From Cohnella lupini (GTDB lineage Bacteria; Bacillota; Bacilli; Paenibacillales; Paenibacillaceae), in contig NZ_QRDY01000006.1 in NCBI RefSeq assembly GCF_003386205.1, positions 228,666-292,665 on the forward strand: a stretch of 64,000 nucleotides of DNA, in the 5' to 3' direction. Under the pieces are notes generated by a model. That model had not been told where the DNA came from, did not search any database, and worked only from the letters and a program-made list of their open reading frames with translations. Each line of letters starts with the position of its first letter. Position 1 is the stretch's first letter. This document shows positions 34,415 to 43,180 of this stretch, one piece after another. The position numbers were made by a program, and so were the translations under genes.

Positions 34415-35893
34415 TTACAAGATAATCGCTATCAATCCGCCTGAACCTTCGTTGATGATTCGGCCCAACGTTTCTTGCAGCTTATACCGCGCATTGTCCG
34501 GCATCATAGCTATCTTGCCTTGGATGCCTTCCCTGACGATGGAGTGGAGCGACCGTCCGAAGATGTCCGACTCCCAGATCTTGATCGGATCCTTCTCGAA
34601 ATCCTGCATCAGATAACGAACGAGCTCTTCGCTCTGCTTCTCCGTCCCGATAATCGGCGCGAACTCGGATTCGACGTCCACGCGAATCATATGAATCGAA
34701 GGAGCCGTCGCTTTTAGTCTGACGCCGAAGCGCGAGCCTTGGCGGATGAGCTCGGGTTCGTCGAGCACCATCTCCGCGAGAGACGGAGCGGCGATTCCGT
34801 AGCCGGTCGTCTTGACCATCTCGAGCGCTTCAGCGAACCGATCGTACTCCCTCTTCGCATGGGAGAACTCCTGCATAAGCTGCAGCAGATGATCTTTGCC
34901 GCGAATTTCGGTTCCGACCACTTCCATAAGTATCTTATCGTAGAGCTCATCCGGTGCGTAAAGGTCGATTTCCGCTACGCCTTGGCCCATATTCATGCCG
35001 CTAAGTCCGGCGCGGGCAACGAAATCGTACTCCATGAATTGGGCAACCACCCGCTCCACGTCGCGCAAGCGGCGAATGTCCTTCACGGTTTCGCGAACGG
35101 AATTCTCGTAGCTCGTGCGCAGCCAATGTCCTTCGCTAAGGACCATGACCCAGCTTGGGAGATTTACGTTCACCTCATGTACGGGGAACTCGTACAGCAC
35201 CTCTCGCAAGACGCCGATGACTTCCTCTTCTCCCATCGTAGCGGCACTGACCGCCATAACCGGGATATCGTATTTAGCGGCTAGTTCGGTGCGAAGCGCT
35301 TGCGCTTCTTCGCTCTTCGGCCGCGCGGAGTTTACGAGTAACACGAAAGGCTTGCCTACTTCCTTTAACTCGTTAACGACCCGCTCCTCCGCATCGATGT
35401 AGGCACTGCGCGGAATTTCCGATATCGTGCCATCCGTCGTAACGACGACGCCTAGCGTGGAGTGTTCTTGGATGACCTTGCGCGTGCCGATCTCGGCCGC
35501 TTCCTGGAACGGAATCGGATCCTCGAACCAAGGCGTTGTTATCATGCGCGGTCCGCCCTCGTCTTCGAAGCCCTTTGCTCCTTCGACGGTATAACCGACG
35601 CAATCCACCAACCGTACGTTGACTTCCAGCCCTTCAGCCACTTTAAGTTGTACCGCGTTATTCGGTACGAACTTCGGCTCCGTCGTCATGATCGTCCGAC
35701 CGGCCGCGCTTTGAGGCAACTCGTCTATTGCTCGTACCCGATCCGCTTCGAGCGCAATATTAGGTAAAACAACGGTTTCCATAAACCGTTTGATAAAGGT
35801 CGATTTGCCCGTGCGGACGGCACCCACGACCCCGAGGTAGATATCACCGCCGGTGCGTTCGGCAATATCTTTGAAAATGTCCACTTTTTCCAC
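34415..35893 (-). CDS. spoIVA: Stage IV sporulation protein A (spore coat base ATPase)
   Basis: A 492-residue ATPase that polymerises on the forespore outer surface to form the basement layer of the coat. Walker A is GAVRTGKST at about 24-32, and the first acidic segment LVDCVGYTVEGAKGFEDEGGPRM lies near 98. The C-terminal region ending in IINEGSGGLIAIIL is the conserved part that attaches to the forespore. Length matches the family exactly. A sigma-E-type promoter lies upstream (35976-36004), in keeping with mother-cell expression. Confidence 0.97.
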   Translation of the reverse strand: MEKVDIFKDIAERTGGDIYLGVVGAVRTGKSTFIKRFMETVVLPNIALEADRVRAIDELPQSAAGRTIMTTEPKFVPNNAVQLKVAEGLEVNVRLVDCVGYTVEGAKGFEDEGGPRMITTPWFEDPIPFQEAAEIGTRKVIQEHSTLGVVVTTDGTISEIPRSAYIDAEERVVNELKEVGKPFVLLVNSARPKSEEAQALRTELAAKYDIPVMAVSAATMGEEEVIGVLREVLYEFPVHEVNVNLPSWVMVLSEGHWLRTSYENSVRETVKDIRRLRDVERVVAQFMEYDFVARAGLSGMNMGQGVAEIDLYAPDELYDKILMEVVGTEIRGKDHLLQLMQEFSHAKREYDRFAEALEMVKTTGYGIAAPSLAEMVLDEPELIRQGSRFGVRLKATAPSIHMIRVDVESEFAPIIGTEKQSEELVRYLMQDFEKDPIKIWESDIFGRSLHSIVREGIQGKIAMMPDNARYKLQETLGRIINEGSGGLIAIIL

Positions 35894-35975
35894 TGAGATT
35901 CCCTCCCATCGTAATCGCGAAACTTTCGTGACCCGCCATCAGGGCGGAACTCGTACACGAACTTGGACTGGTAAC

Positions 35976-36004
35976 ATTGTATGTGCAAAAGCCCCGATTA
36001 TGAC
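35976..36004 (-). promoter_or_regulatory. Sigma-E-type promoter of spoIVA
   Basis: GTCATAAT (35997-36004), 13-base spacer, CATACAAT (35976-35983) on the minus strand. This closely fits the mother-cell sigma-E consensus. Confidence 0.8.
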
Positions 36005-36078
36005 GCTGCCCGCACAAAATGTTTGCCCTGCCGACTTACGCCCGCCGGCGCTCCTGTTGTTTCCCCCATGATCATATG

Positions 36079-36110
36079 AAAAAAGAGAGACACGTATGTC
36101 TTCTCTCTCT
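36079..36110 (-). terminator. Second terminator-like hairpin between yphF and spoIVA
   Basis: AGAGAGAAGACA pairs with TGTCTCTCTC around a TACG loop (one bulge), then six T on the minus strand. Confidence 0.65.
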
Positions 36111-36126
36111 AAACTTTTTCAATAAA

Positions 36127-36166
36127 GAAAAGCCGAATCCCCTAATAGTCGGGAATACGGCTTTTC
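36127..36166 (-). terminator. Terminator after yphF
   Basis: GAAAAGCCG.ATTCCC pairs with GGGATTCGGCTTTTC (minor mismatches) and TTTA follows on the minus strand, directly after the yphF stop. Confidence 0.75.
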
Positions 36167-36168
36167 GT

Positions 36169-36900
36169 TTAAGAGGCTACGGCTTGCGGCTCCCCGTTTA
36201 CCAGACGGTAAACCGGAGAACGGGCCGGCACGTAATAGGAGGCTTCGATCAATACTCTTCTCAAATCATCGCTCGGCTTAGGCTGAACCTCCGCCTTCTT
36301 GAGCGCCGTTGCGATATCGATTCCGTAGTCGACGAATACCCGGCCTTGCCGATCCGTCATTAAAGTCAAGAACTGACGGGAAAACACGCTTTGGATTTCC
36401 GGCGAGTCCATCCCTAATTTGTCGAAATCGACCGCGGAGAAGCCTGGATAGATTTCTTCGGCGAACGGATTGACATTCCCATGTGCGGTTCGATAATCGT
36501 CGACCTTCTTCTGAACATCGTTTACCTTCTGATAAACGACCAGGTCCAGTAGCTTGACCAACGGCTTCGTTTCTTCGTCGATCACGAGGAATTGATAGGA
36601 ACCGCCGCTCTCGAAAGCGGCGGCGGGAACCTGGGAGATGTAGCCCATTCGTTTGAGCTTCCCGAAATCGACTTTGTACTTCTCGTATTGCGGAACGGAC
36701 TCGTTCGCGTTCTGTATCGGAAGAAGGTCGGTTTGTTTCTGGTAACGATCGACCGAGTCCTGCACGGTAAGTACCGCTTCTCTCGCGGATGCCTGCCCTC
36801 CGGGGGTTTGATCGTCCGGATAGAGACAGCCGGTCAACGTGAAGAGCATCAGACCAAGCGTTCCCAGAGCGATCGCTTTGGAAATCGTACGATAAATCAT
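36169..36900 (-). CDS. yphF: YphF-like sporulation-locus lipoprotein
   Basis: A 243-residue putative lipoprotein. The signal peptide ends in LTGC, so Cys25 carries the lipid. Residues about 40-100 and 110-145 contain helical, possibly coiled stretches (VQDSVDRYQKQTD; VYQKVNDVQKKVDDYRT). Length and position next to spoIVA match B. subtilis YphF, whose function is unknown. AGGAGGACGAATC precedes the ATG. The segment DRQGRVFVDYGIDIATAL near 190 looks like the conserved part of the family. Confidence 0.75.
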   Translation of the reverse strand: MIYRTISKAIALGTLGLMLFTLTGCLYPDDQTPGGQASAREAVLTVQDSVDRYQKQTDLLPIQNANESVPQYEKYKVDFGKLKRMGYISQVPAAAFESGGSYQFLVIDEETKPLVKLLDLVVYQKVNDVQKKVDDYRTAHGNVNPFAEEIYPGFSAVDFDKLGMDSPEIQSVFSRQFLTLMTDRQGRVFVDYGIDIATALKKAEVQPKPSDDLRRVLIEASYYVPARSPVYRLVNGEPQAVAS

Positions 36901-36922
36901 GATTCGTCCTCCTGGATAATCC

Positions 36923-37282
36923 TCAATTAAACCAATCGTCCTCTTCTTGCTGCTCTGCCAATTTTTTGCGAATGGCCGCCTTTAGAGGATCCTCCGGCAC
37001 GGAGACGGAGACATCCGCCACGACGCGCGCCTGACAGGATAATCTCACCCCGTCCGTCAACAGAGAGCCTAATTTATAAGTTTCTGCCTGAGTCGGCGAT
37101 TGCAATCGGCTTGATTGATCGTCGGCGACGTGGACCTTGCACATCAGGCAACCGGCCACGCCGCCGCATCGAGTTCGTATGCTCACGCCCGCGCGGCGGG
37201 AAGCTTCCAATAACGTCGTGCCCGACCTAACCGATACGGTGCGGTTATCGGGCAAGAAGGTAACGGAATGTTGCTTGTTCAT
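36923..37282 (-). CDS. 2Fe-2S ferredoxin (first of a pair)
   Basis: A 119-residue plant-type [2Fe-2S] ferredoxin. Cluster ligands are Cys39, Cys45, Cys48 (CGGVAGCLMC) and Cys83 (LSCQA). A charged tail after about 95 (IRKKLAEQQEEDDWF) extends beyond the usual domain. It should carry electrons in the cytosol; no partner oxidoreductase is adjacent. The start overlaps the nucleotidyltransferase-like gene by 4 bases, and a second ferredoxin gene lies just upstream of that, so the three form one operon. Confidence 0.9.
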   Translation of the reverse strand: MNKQHSVTFLPDNRTVSVRSGTTLLEASRRAGVSIRTRCGGVAGCLMCKVHVADDQSSRLQSPTQAETYKLGSLLTDGVRLSCQARVVADVSVSVPEDPLKAAIRKKLAEQQEEDDWFN

Positions 37283-37893
37283 GTGGGCTCCATCCGTCCG
37301 GTCTCCGACTTTGAAAGACTAAAAGCTGCTATCTTCGATACCTCGGTTAGAAAGGTTTCGGCCAATCGGTTTCTTTTGATTAATGCCCGCAATATCGGCA
37401 AATGCTTGGCCGGATCAGCGGCAATCAGCCGCCCGACCGCCTCCACCCGATCTCGACGTTCTCTAAGCAGGTTGAATAACAGTTCGTGTCCAAGCGGCAC
37501 GACAGGAATTCGTCGGCCTTCGACCTCGTACTTGTCGCCGCAAGGGAACAGAAAACTGCTCACCTCCGTCAAATACGACGACCGTAATGCCGAAACGCGA
37601 AACTGGCCGACCAACTCGATGACTATTCCGTCCAATTCGTAATGGGACAGCGTGGAATGATACCGCTCGGTACGGCTATCCGCAGGTTTATCTAACGCAA
37701 AAGGACTCAGAAGTCCATGAATGACCGGAACGAACTTCGCGTCGACATAAATGTCGATATCGCGAGGTGCCCGATCCAGGAGCGCTCCTCGCAAAACTAA
37801 CCCCGTGCTGCCTCCGACTACCCAATTCCCCTCGCCGCTTTCCAACGTAGCCGCCAATCGCGTAAGGGCGGATATCGGCAAATCGCTTCGCAT
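37279..37893 (-). CDS. Nucleotidyltransferase-fold protein
   Basis: A 204-residue protein with a probable DNA polymerase beta-like nucleotidyltransferase core: VVGGSTGLVLRGALLDRAPRDIDIYV at about 25-49 gives the GGS motif (27-29) and the two metal-binding aspartates in DID (45-47). A third acidic residue may be in ELDGIVIEL near 91. It recalls AbiEii-type and kanamycin-transferase-like proteins, but no antitoxin neighbour is present. ATG at 37893 is chosen for its GGAAGTGA site. It is sandwiched between two ferredoxin genes. Substrate is unknown. Confidence 0.75.
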   Translation of the reverse strand: MRSDLPISALTRLAATLESGEGNWVVGGSTGLVLRGALLDRAPRDIDIYVDAKFVPVIHGLLSPFALDKPADSRTERYHSTLSHYELDGIVIELVGQFRVSALRSSYLTEVSSFLFPCGDKYEVEGRRIPVVPLGHELLFNLLRERRDRVEAVGRLIAADPAKHLPILRALIKRNRLAETFLTEVSKIAAFSLSKSETGRMEPT

Positions 37894-37915
37894 ACGGGTC
37901 ACTTCCAATCTTTAT

Positions 37916-38209
37916 TCAGAAATAAGTCTTATTCGCAGCCGTTATATTCCCGACCGATATGACGACCGCTTGGCATGCTAATCGATAGCCCGCTTTCAGT
38001 TCATCCGGGCCTAAGCGGTCCCATTCGGCGTCGCTAGCTTCATCCAGTAGCTCCGCGCCTTCCGTAACGAGGCATCTGCACCTCGCGCACGTCCCGCGGG
38101 AGCAGTTGAATTGCCAATCGACGGAAGCGTTCTGCGCCAGGGTCAGTAGGCTCTGGCCAAGCTGCGCTTCGACGGATTTCGTGATGGTTCGTCCGGTTAA
38201 AGTAATCAA
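37916..38209 (-). CDS. 2Fe-2S ferredoxin (second of a pair)
   Basis: A 97-residue [2Fe-2S] ferredoxin with ligands Cys36, Cys41, Cys44 and Cys79 (FNCSRGTCARCRC and LACQA), an additional Cys46 next to the cluster, and an acidic middle (EGAELLDEASDAEWDRL). The start is a TTG at 38209 with GGAGG 8 bases upstream. It begins the small operon with the nucleotidyltransferase and the other ferredoxin; the two ferredoxins differ enough that a recent duplication is unlikely. Confidence 0.9.
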   Translation of the reverse strand: MITLTGRTITKSVEAQLGQSLLTLAQNASVDWQFNCSRGTCARCRCLVTEGAELLDEASDAEWDRLGPDELKAGYRLACQAVVISVGNITAANKTYF

Positions 38210-38232
38210 GTCCGTATCCTCCGCATCCTACA

Positions 38233-38448
38233 TTAAACGATGGCTAATAGTCCGCATATCAAGCCATATATCAACATGATCAAGGCAACTAAAGTAAGAA
38301 CGACGCGAAGCCAGCCCTTCGTCTTGTTGCGTGCATATGTAATGATAACCGCGGCTATGATCATTAATATAATTCCGATAAATGATACCCACATCTTGCT
38401 CATCGGGTCAAGCTTGGCCGCCGCGTAAAGCTGTAACATCGCATACAT
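38233..38448 (-). CDS. yphE: YphE-like small membrane protein (DUF2768 type)
   Basis: A 71-residue protein with two membrane segments (about 20-40 and 47-70) joined by a short basic loop (ARNKTKGW). Size and place between spoIVA/yphF and gpsA match B. subtilis YphE. Function is unknown. Confidence 0.75.
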   Translation of the reverse strand: MYAMLQLYAAAKLDPMSKMWVSFIGIILMIIAAVIITYARNKTKGWLRVVLTLVALIMLIYGLICGLLAIV

Positions 38449-38556
38449 CTCCGTATCCCCCGTCCCGTCGACAGACTCAAATGCATAATATTATACCATT
38501 GTTTCCGACAATGACCAAGAAGTCATGTCGCTCTCAGCCGTCGAATCGAGTTTAAA

Positions 38557-38592
38557 ACTACGAAAGCTGTCCTCTCGGACAGCTTTCTTTTT
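38557..38592. terminator. Hairpin terminator after spoVIF
   Basis: GAAAGCTGTCC/GGACAGCTTTC with a 4-nt loop; T-rich on both sides, so it may work in both directions. It serves spoVIF on the minus strand. Confidence 0.75.
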
Positions 38593-38863
38593 ATTTCTTG
38601 ATCATCATTTTCACGAGAGATTCCAAGCTATTCAGGTTCATGCCGCTCTTCTTAACCGCGTTTACGATTTCCTTCACCGTATCGTCAGATACGGGAACGT
38701 TAGCCATCGTCGATACCTGTTTGATCAGTTGACGGATTTGCGCTTCGCTTTGCATGGTGCTCGGAGTTACATTGCTTGCTATTTTTTTAATTGAATTCTC
38801 GGAAATGTTTTTTCCCGCTTTTTTGTTAACGGCGCCAAGCAGATCTTTCGGGAACTTATCCAT
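38591..38863 (-). CDS. spoVIF: Stage VI sporulation protein F
   Basis: A 90-residue helical protein matching SpoVIF (YjcC), a sporulation protein needed for normal coat assembly in B. subtilis. FPKDLLGAVNKKAGKNIS at the start, IKKIASNVTPSTMQSEAQIRQLIKQ-type helix in the middle and MNLNSLESLVKMMIKK at the end are characteristic. B. subtilis has it elsewhere; Paenibacillus-type genomes place it near gpsA, which agrees with this window. Confidence 0.88.
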   Translation of the reverse strand: MDKFPKDLLGAVNKKAGKNISENSIKKIASNVTPSTMQSEAQIRQLIKQVSTMANVPVSDDTVKEIVNAVKKSGMNLNSLESLVKMMIKK

Positions 38864-38946
38864 ACTTCGCCTCCTCCGGGTGCTAACACTGCATCATCCT
38901 ATGAGGAAAATGTCCGAAGCGTGTGGGCTGAAAATTGGATTCGGTC

Positions 38947-39996
38947 TTATCCCTTAAGCCACTTATTGCGTGAAGCAGAAGCGATTTCTTCGATTTCATG
39001 CGTTCTGACGCGTCCCATTAAAGCCCCGACTGCCTTATCCGGCGAGAGTCCCTCGAATAACACGGCATAGAGCTGATCGGTAATCGGCATTTCGACGTTA
39101 TGCCGTGCTGCCAGCACGTGAGCCGATTTCGTAGTTCTGACTCCTTCGACGACCATGCCCATGCGCTCGAGCACATCGGTTAACGGAAGTCCCTGCGCAA
39201 GCATCGAGCCCGCTCTCCAATTCCGGCTATGCTGGCTCGTGCAAGTAACGATCAAATCACCGACGCCTGCCAGTCCGGCGAATGTTAGCGGATTCGCACC
39301 CATTGCCGCGCCTAATCTGGCAATTTCCGCGAGTCCTCGCGTGATGAGCGCGGCCTTCGCATTGTCGCCAAAACCCAATCCATCGGACAACCCGGCTCCA
39401 AGCGCGATGATATTCTTGATCGCACCCGCCGTTTCGACGCCGATAAGATCGGGATTCGTGTACACCCGGAAATAAGCATCGTTCATGAACAGATCTTGAG
39501 CGGTCTCGGCGCACCCGATTTCCTTAGAAGCCACGACGATCGTCGTGGGATGACGGTCGACGACTTCCTCCGCATGGCTCGGCCCGGATAACACGACGAC
39601 CTCGTCTTCGGGGCGCGCAAGCTCTTCGGCAAGCACGGTCGACATCCTTTTGAGGGTATCGCTTTCGAAACCTTTGGTCGCATGAATGATCAATGCATCT
39701 TTGCGTATGTAAGAGGATGCCTGACGGGCGACTTCCCTCATCGCGGAAGAAGGAGCGACGAACAGGACAGCCTCCGCGTCTTTGACGGCATCCGAGATAT
39801 CCGTTGTCGCCGTAATGCCTTTCGGAAGCACGGCTCCCGGAAGGAACTTCCCGTTGCGCCTTTCGTTGTTGATCTCGTCCGCTTGAACCGGGTTACGCGT
39901 CCAGAGCTTTACCTGATGGCCGTTGTCAGCCAGTACGCGAGACAACGCGGTCCCCCAACTGCCGGCAACGATAACGGCTATCTTCTTATACGCCAT
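38947..39996 (-). CDS. gpsA: Glycerol-3-phosphate dehydrogenase [NAD(P)+]
   Basis: A 349-residue cytosolic enzyme that makes sn-glycerol 3-phosphate for phospholipids. The dinucleotide motif reads VAGSWGTA where most GpsA have GAGSWGTA, so the first glycine is valine (codon GTT). The catalytic lysine is in GAIKNIIALGAGLSDGLG near 184, and GLAGVGDLIVTCTS near 249 is conserved. The ATG at 39996 is preferred over a GTG three codons earlier because AAGGGTGA fits it. It overlaps plsY, which supplies the next lipid step. Confidence 0.95.
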   Translation of the reverse strand: MAYKKIAVIVAGSWGTALSRVLADNGHQVKLWTRNPVQADEINNERRNGKFLPGAVLPKGITATTDISDAVKDAEAVLFVAPSSAMREVARQASSYIRKDALIIHATKGFESDTLKRMSTVLAEELARPEDEVVVLSGPSHAEEVVDRHPTTIVVASKEIGCAETAQDLFMNDAYFRVYTNPDLIGVETAGAIKNIIALGAGLSDGLGFGDNAKAALITRGLAEIARLGAAMGANPLTFAGLAGVGDLIVTCTSQHSRNWRAGSMLAQGLPLTDVLERMGMVVEGVRTTKSAHVLAARHNVEMPITDQLYAVLFEGLSPDKAVGALMGRVRTHEIEEIASASRNKWLKG

Positions 39997-40603
39997 GCGG
40001 CTCACCCTTCTTGCTACTTCCCAGCTTGTTCTCCGTCCCGTTTACGAGCTTAACTATATTTTTGCGATGACGCGCGATAGCCAATATGGCGACAGCTATA
40101 GCCCCCCATACGTATGCTGCTTCTAGATCGAACAAATAGAATAGAATCGGTAGCAAGACGGCGAATATCATGGATCCGAGCGATACGTAGCGGGTGAAAA
40201 CAATAACGAGGATAGCAATGACTCCCGCGATCAACGTTGGGAAAAATGCCCAAATCACTAACGCTCCAACGGTAGTCGCAATGCCTTTCCCGCCTTTGAA
40301 CCGGAAAAATACCGGCCAATTATGTCCGGCGATAGCAGCAAGTCCGCATACTACTGGCACCCAATGACCACCGTCCCTAAGCCACAATCCGATTAGAACG
40401 GCAACGGAGCCCTTTGCGATATCCAGAAGGAATACCGCGATAGCCGGGCCTTTCCCCAGTACCCGCAGCGTATTGGTCGCTCCCGCATTGCCGCTTCCGT
40501 GATCCCGTATGTCAATTTTGCGAAGCCAACGGGCAAATAAAATACTAAAGGAAATAGATCCCAATAAATAACTGACGACGATCGAGATAATCGAGTTCAA
40601 CAC
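39986..40603 (-). CDS. plsY: Acyl-phosphate:glycerol-3-phosphate acyltransferase
   Basis: A 205-residue membrane enzyme that acylates glycerol 3-phosphate from acyl phosphate. The three cytosolic motifs are visible: HGSGNAGATNTLRVLG near 34-49, GHNWPVFFRFKGGKGIATTVG near 93-113 and a third segment near 145. About five membrane spans are predicted. It overlaps gpsA by 11 bases, so substrate synthesis and use are coupled. Confidence 0.95.
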   Translation of the reverse strand: MLNSIISIVVSYLLGSISFSILFARWLRKIDIRDHGSGNAGATNTLRVLGKGPAIAVFLLDIAKGSVAVLIGLWLRDGGHWVPVVCGLAAIAGHNWPVFFRFKGGKGIATTVGALVIWAFFPTLIAGVIAILVIVFTRYVSLGSMIFAVLLPILFYLFDLEAAYVWGAIAVAILAIARHRKNIVKLVNGTENKLGSSKKGEPHGV

Positions 40604-40614
40604 GCCGGTCTCTC

Positions 40615-41937
40615 CTATTCCTGATCTGATTTCTTACGGGTGAACAATCTGAGCGGAGTACCTTCGAACTCAAAGGCTGCGCGAATTTTGTTCTCCAGAT
40701 ATCGTTCATAAGAAAAATGCATCAATTCGGGGTCGTTAACGAAAATAAGCAACGTCGGAGGTTTAACGGCAACCTGCGTCACGTAGTTAATCCTCAGCCT
40801 GCGACCCTTATCGGTCGGAGGCGGATTAATCGCCACAGCATCCGAAATAATGTCGTTCAACACGTTCGTAGGAACGCGTAAGGCATGCTGTTCCGCCACG
40901 CGGTCAACGACCGGGAACAGCTTAGACAATCGATGCTTCGTTAGCGCAGACAAGAAGACGACCGGCGCGTAAGTCATGAACAGGAAGTGATCGCGAATCG
41001 TGTTCGTGAAATGCTGCATCGTTTTGTCGTGCTTCTCTACGACATCCCATTTATTGACGACGAAAATCGCGGCTTTGCCGTTCTCGTGCGCATATCCCGC
41101 GATATGCTTGTCCTGTTCGATAATGCCTTCTTGGCCGTTAATGACGACAAGAACGACATCCGCGCGCTCTATCGCTTGCATTGCTCTCATCACGCTGTAT
41201 TTCTCGGTCGTTTCATAGACTTTGCCGCGTTTGCGCATTCCCGCCGTGTCGATCAGGACGTACTTCTGACCATCCTTCTCGAAAGGGGTATCGATCGCAT
41301 CGCGCGTCGTTCCCGCGATATCGCTGACGATGACTCTTTCCTCGCCTAGAATGGCGTTTACAAGCGAAGATTTGCCTACGTTCGGTCGCCCGATGAGAGC
41401 TACCTTGATAATATCGTCGTTATATTCTTGTTCTTCCTTAGTCGGCAATTTGTTCACCGCGGCGTCAAGCAGATCCCCAACGCCTTGCCCGTGAGCTCCG
41501 GACATAGGAACGGGTTCTCCGAATCCAAGAGAATAGAATTCGTAGATGTCATCCATGCGTCCCAAATTATCTACTTTGTTTACCCCGAGCACGATAGGCT
41601 TTTGGGATCTAAACAGCATTTGGGCAACTTCTTCGTCCGCGTTCGTGACGCCTGCTTTCGCGTCCACCATAAATATGATCACGTCGGCCTCTTCGATGGC
41701 TAGCTCCGCTTGCATTCGAACGGACCTGAGCAAGCTGTCTTCCCCTTCGAGTTCGATTCCTCCGGTGTCTATTACGCTAAAAGAACGTCCAATCCATTCG
41801 CCCGTACCGTAGATACGGTCGCGGGTAATTCCCGGCTTATCTTCGACGATAGCGAGCCGGTCTCCGATTATCCGGTTAAATATCGTGGATTTGCCCACAT
41901 TCGGTCTTCCGACGATAGCGATTACGGGTCGTGCCAT
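40615..41937 (-). CDS. der: Ribosome-assembly GTPase Der (EngA)
   Basis: A 440-residue essential GTPase with two tandem G domains and a C-terminal KH-like domain, required for 50S assembly. Walker A motifs are [12 protein letters not shown] near 10 and [12 protein letters not shown] near 183. NKVD (G4) is near 118 and NKWD near 291. GAGGAG lies 8 bases before the ATG at 41937; the GTG three codons earlier overlaps that site. The spoIVA-gpsA-der neighbourhood is conserved in Bacillales. Confidence 0.97.
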   Translation of the reverse strand: MARPVIAIVGRPNVGKSTIFNRIIGDRLAIVEDKPGITRDRIYGTGEWIGRSFSVIDTGGIELEGEDSLLRSVRMQAELAIEEADVIIFMVDAKAGVTNADEEVAQMLFRSQKPIVLGVNKVDNLGRMDDIYEFYSLGFGEPVPMSGAHGQGVGDLLDAAVNKLPTKEEQEYNDDIIKVALIGRPNVGKSSLVNAILGEERVIVSDIAGTTRDAIDTPFEKDGQKYVLIDTAGMRKRGKVYETTEKYSVMRAMQAIERADVVLVVINGQEGIIEQDKHIAGYAHENGKAAIFVVNKWDVVEKHDKTMQHFTNTIRDHFLFMTYAPVVFLSALTKHRLSKLFPVVDRVAEQHALRVPTNVLNDIISDAVAINPPPTDKGRRLRINYVTQVAVKPPTLLIFVNDPELMHFSYERYLENKIRAAFEFEGTPLRLFTRKKSDQE

Positions 41938-42020
41938 ATTTTCCACTCCTCAACATGTCCAGCAGGTTCGCCGCGCTTTGTGACGGCTAGATAAAAAACA
42001 CCCACAACTTTTATCATAAC

Positions 42021-42060
42021 AAAAATCGTACGGAATGGCTAACGGTTATTACCATTCCGG
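42021..42060 (-). terminator. Terminator-like hairpin before der
   Basis: CGGAATGG/CCATTCCG with a 13-nt loop, then TACGATTTTTG on the minus strand. The T tract starts five bases late, so it may be weak. Confidence 0.5.
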
Positions 42061-42087
42061 TAGTAACATCCCGTTAATTCATTTATT

Positions 42088-42267
42088 TCAATGTCGATTT
42101 ACGATAATAAACAGATCTTTATTCACTTCGTGAGCGGCGCAATCCAGTACTTTCTCGAGGAGGTGGGCAAAGGTTTGCAACTGTTCGCGGTCCTCTACGT
42201 AGAAAATCGGCGCCCCTCCTGCTACGCTCCCCTGCTTCGTCGTTACTACGCCAACGATATTAGCCAC
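42088..42267 (-). CDS. YIEGIA partner (capping-complex subunit type)
   Basis: A 59-residue protein starting at a GTG with GGAGG 9 bases upstream (reads M-ANIVGVVTTKQGSVAGGAPIFYVED). The longer open frame upstream is antisense-like shadow of the YIEGIA gene. It is a compact alpha/beta protein with a buried core (FYVEDREQLQTFAHLLEKVLD) and matches, from memory, the small protein that NCBI annotates as a capping-complex subunit for YIEGIA. It overlaps the YIEGIA gene by 8 bases. Molecular role is not established from sequence. Confidence 0.7.
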   Translation of the reverse strand: MANIVGVVTTKQGSVAGGAPIFYVEDREQLQTFAHLLEKVLDCAAHEVNKDLFIIVNRH

Positions 42268-43180
42268 TATGCTTCGCCTCCGTGCTCTTGCGGTTCGCCT
42301 CCGTCGGCATTCTAACCGCCGCTTCGAGAAGCGGCACGTTACAAACGGCGGCGTAAGCCTTATCAACGTCCTTCTCGCGAGGCAGAACAAGAAGTCCTAG
42401 CTTCCCCGTTCTCAAGCCTAATTTCCCGACCGGCAACAAGGCAGGTTCGCCGTCGTCCCTATATACGCCCAAGCGGGTAGAAATGTCGTGTAGAATCGCT
42501 TGCCTTTGTCCCATGTTGGCAATCGTAACCTTAGCATCATCGTTCTTTGGAGTGAGAATGAAACCTAAGCCTTGTTCCCTGATAATCTCTCTGTTCTCGT
42601 CTAAGCCAACGTTCATTAGGTAAATGTCTCCCACGAATAGATTCGGTCCGTCCAGCTTAAGAGGAACCATCTCAACATCCGCGATATGGGTTATTTTCTT
42701 CCCGCGCATGAATTGGTGCGCAAGGAACAACGATACGCCGCCGGCAATCAATCCCGCCCACCAGCCGACCAGCATCACGCACAAGCTGGACAGGAACGCC
42801 GTGAATATCGCCAAATAATTGCGCCCCTCGAATACGACGGCAATCCCCTCTATATATGCCGCTCCACGGGGAACAAGCTCAAGATTATCGATAGCGGTTA
42901 ACGTGCTCCTCTCCATATTTCGAACCTCGCGGAATTGCTGCGCCGCCAGTGCAAGGAAAGTGATCGCCGTATAATCCTTGTTATACAGGGCAGGAACCGC
43001 GACTGCCCCCAATGCCCCCGCTATTAGCCCTAACGCAAGGTGAATGATTTTGCCGTGAGGATAGGCTGGATATTGTCTATAGTCGCTTCTTAGCATGAAT
43101 ATTCTCGCGATCATGCCGAACGCGGTTCCCATGACGACGCCCGTCAAATCTTTATGCGATTGCAGCCAATCCAACATCAT
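42260..43180 (-). CDS. YIEGIA-domain membrane protein
   Basis: A 306-residue membrane protein containing the literal motif YIEGIA near residue 108 (PRGAAYIEGIAVVFEGRNYLAIFTA). About five hydrophobic segments occupy residues 15-35, 48-65, 70-85, 120-160; a soluble C-terminal half follows (VPLKLDGPNLFVGDIYLMNVG; ILTPKNDDAKVTIANMGQRQAIL). The family is widespread in endospore formers. It lies between yphA and der, in a region rich in sporulation genes. AGGAGGACAGC precedes the start. It overlaps both neighbours by a few bases. Confidence 0.8.
   Translation of the reverse strand: MMLDWLQSHKDLTGVVMGTAFGMIARIFMLRSDYRQYPAYPHGKIIHLALGLIAGALGAVAVPALYNKDYTAITFLALAAQQFREVRNMERSTLTAIDNLELVPRGAAYIEGIAVVFEGRNYLAIFTAFLSSLCVMLVGWWAGLIAGGVSLFLAHQFMRGKKITHIADVEMVPLKLDGPNLFVGDIYLMNVGLDENREIIREQGLGFILTPKNDDAKVTIANMGQRQAILHDISTRLGVYRDDGEPALLPVGKLGLRTGKLGLLVLPREKDVDKAYAAVCNVPLLEAAVRMPTEANRKSTEAKHSG

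Noticed and set aside
37279..37893. AbiE-type toxin-antitoxin system
   Set aside because: The nucleotidyltransferase motifs recall AbiEii, but neighbours are ferredoxins and no antitoxin gene is present.
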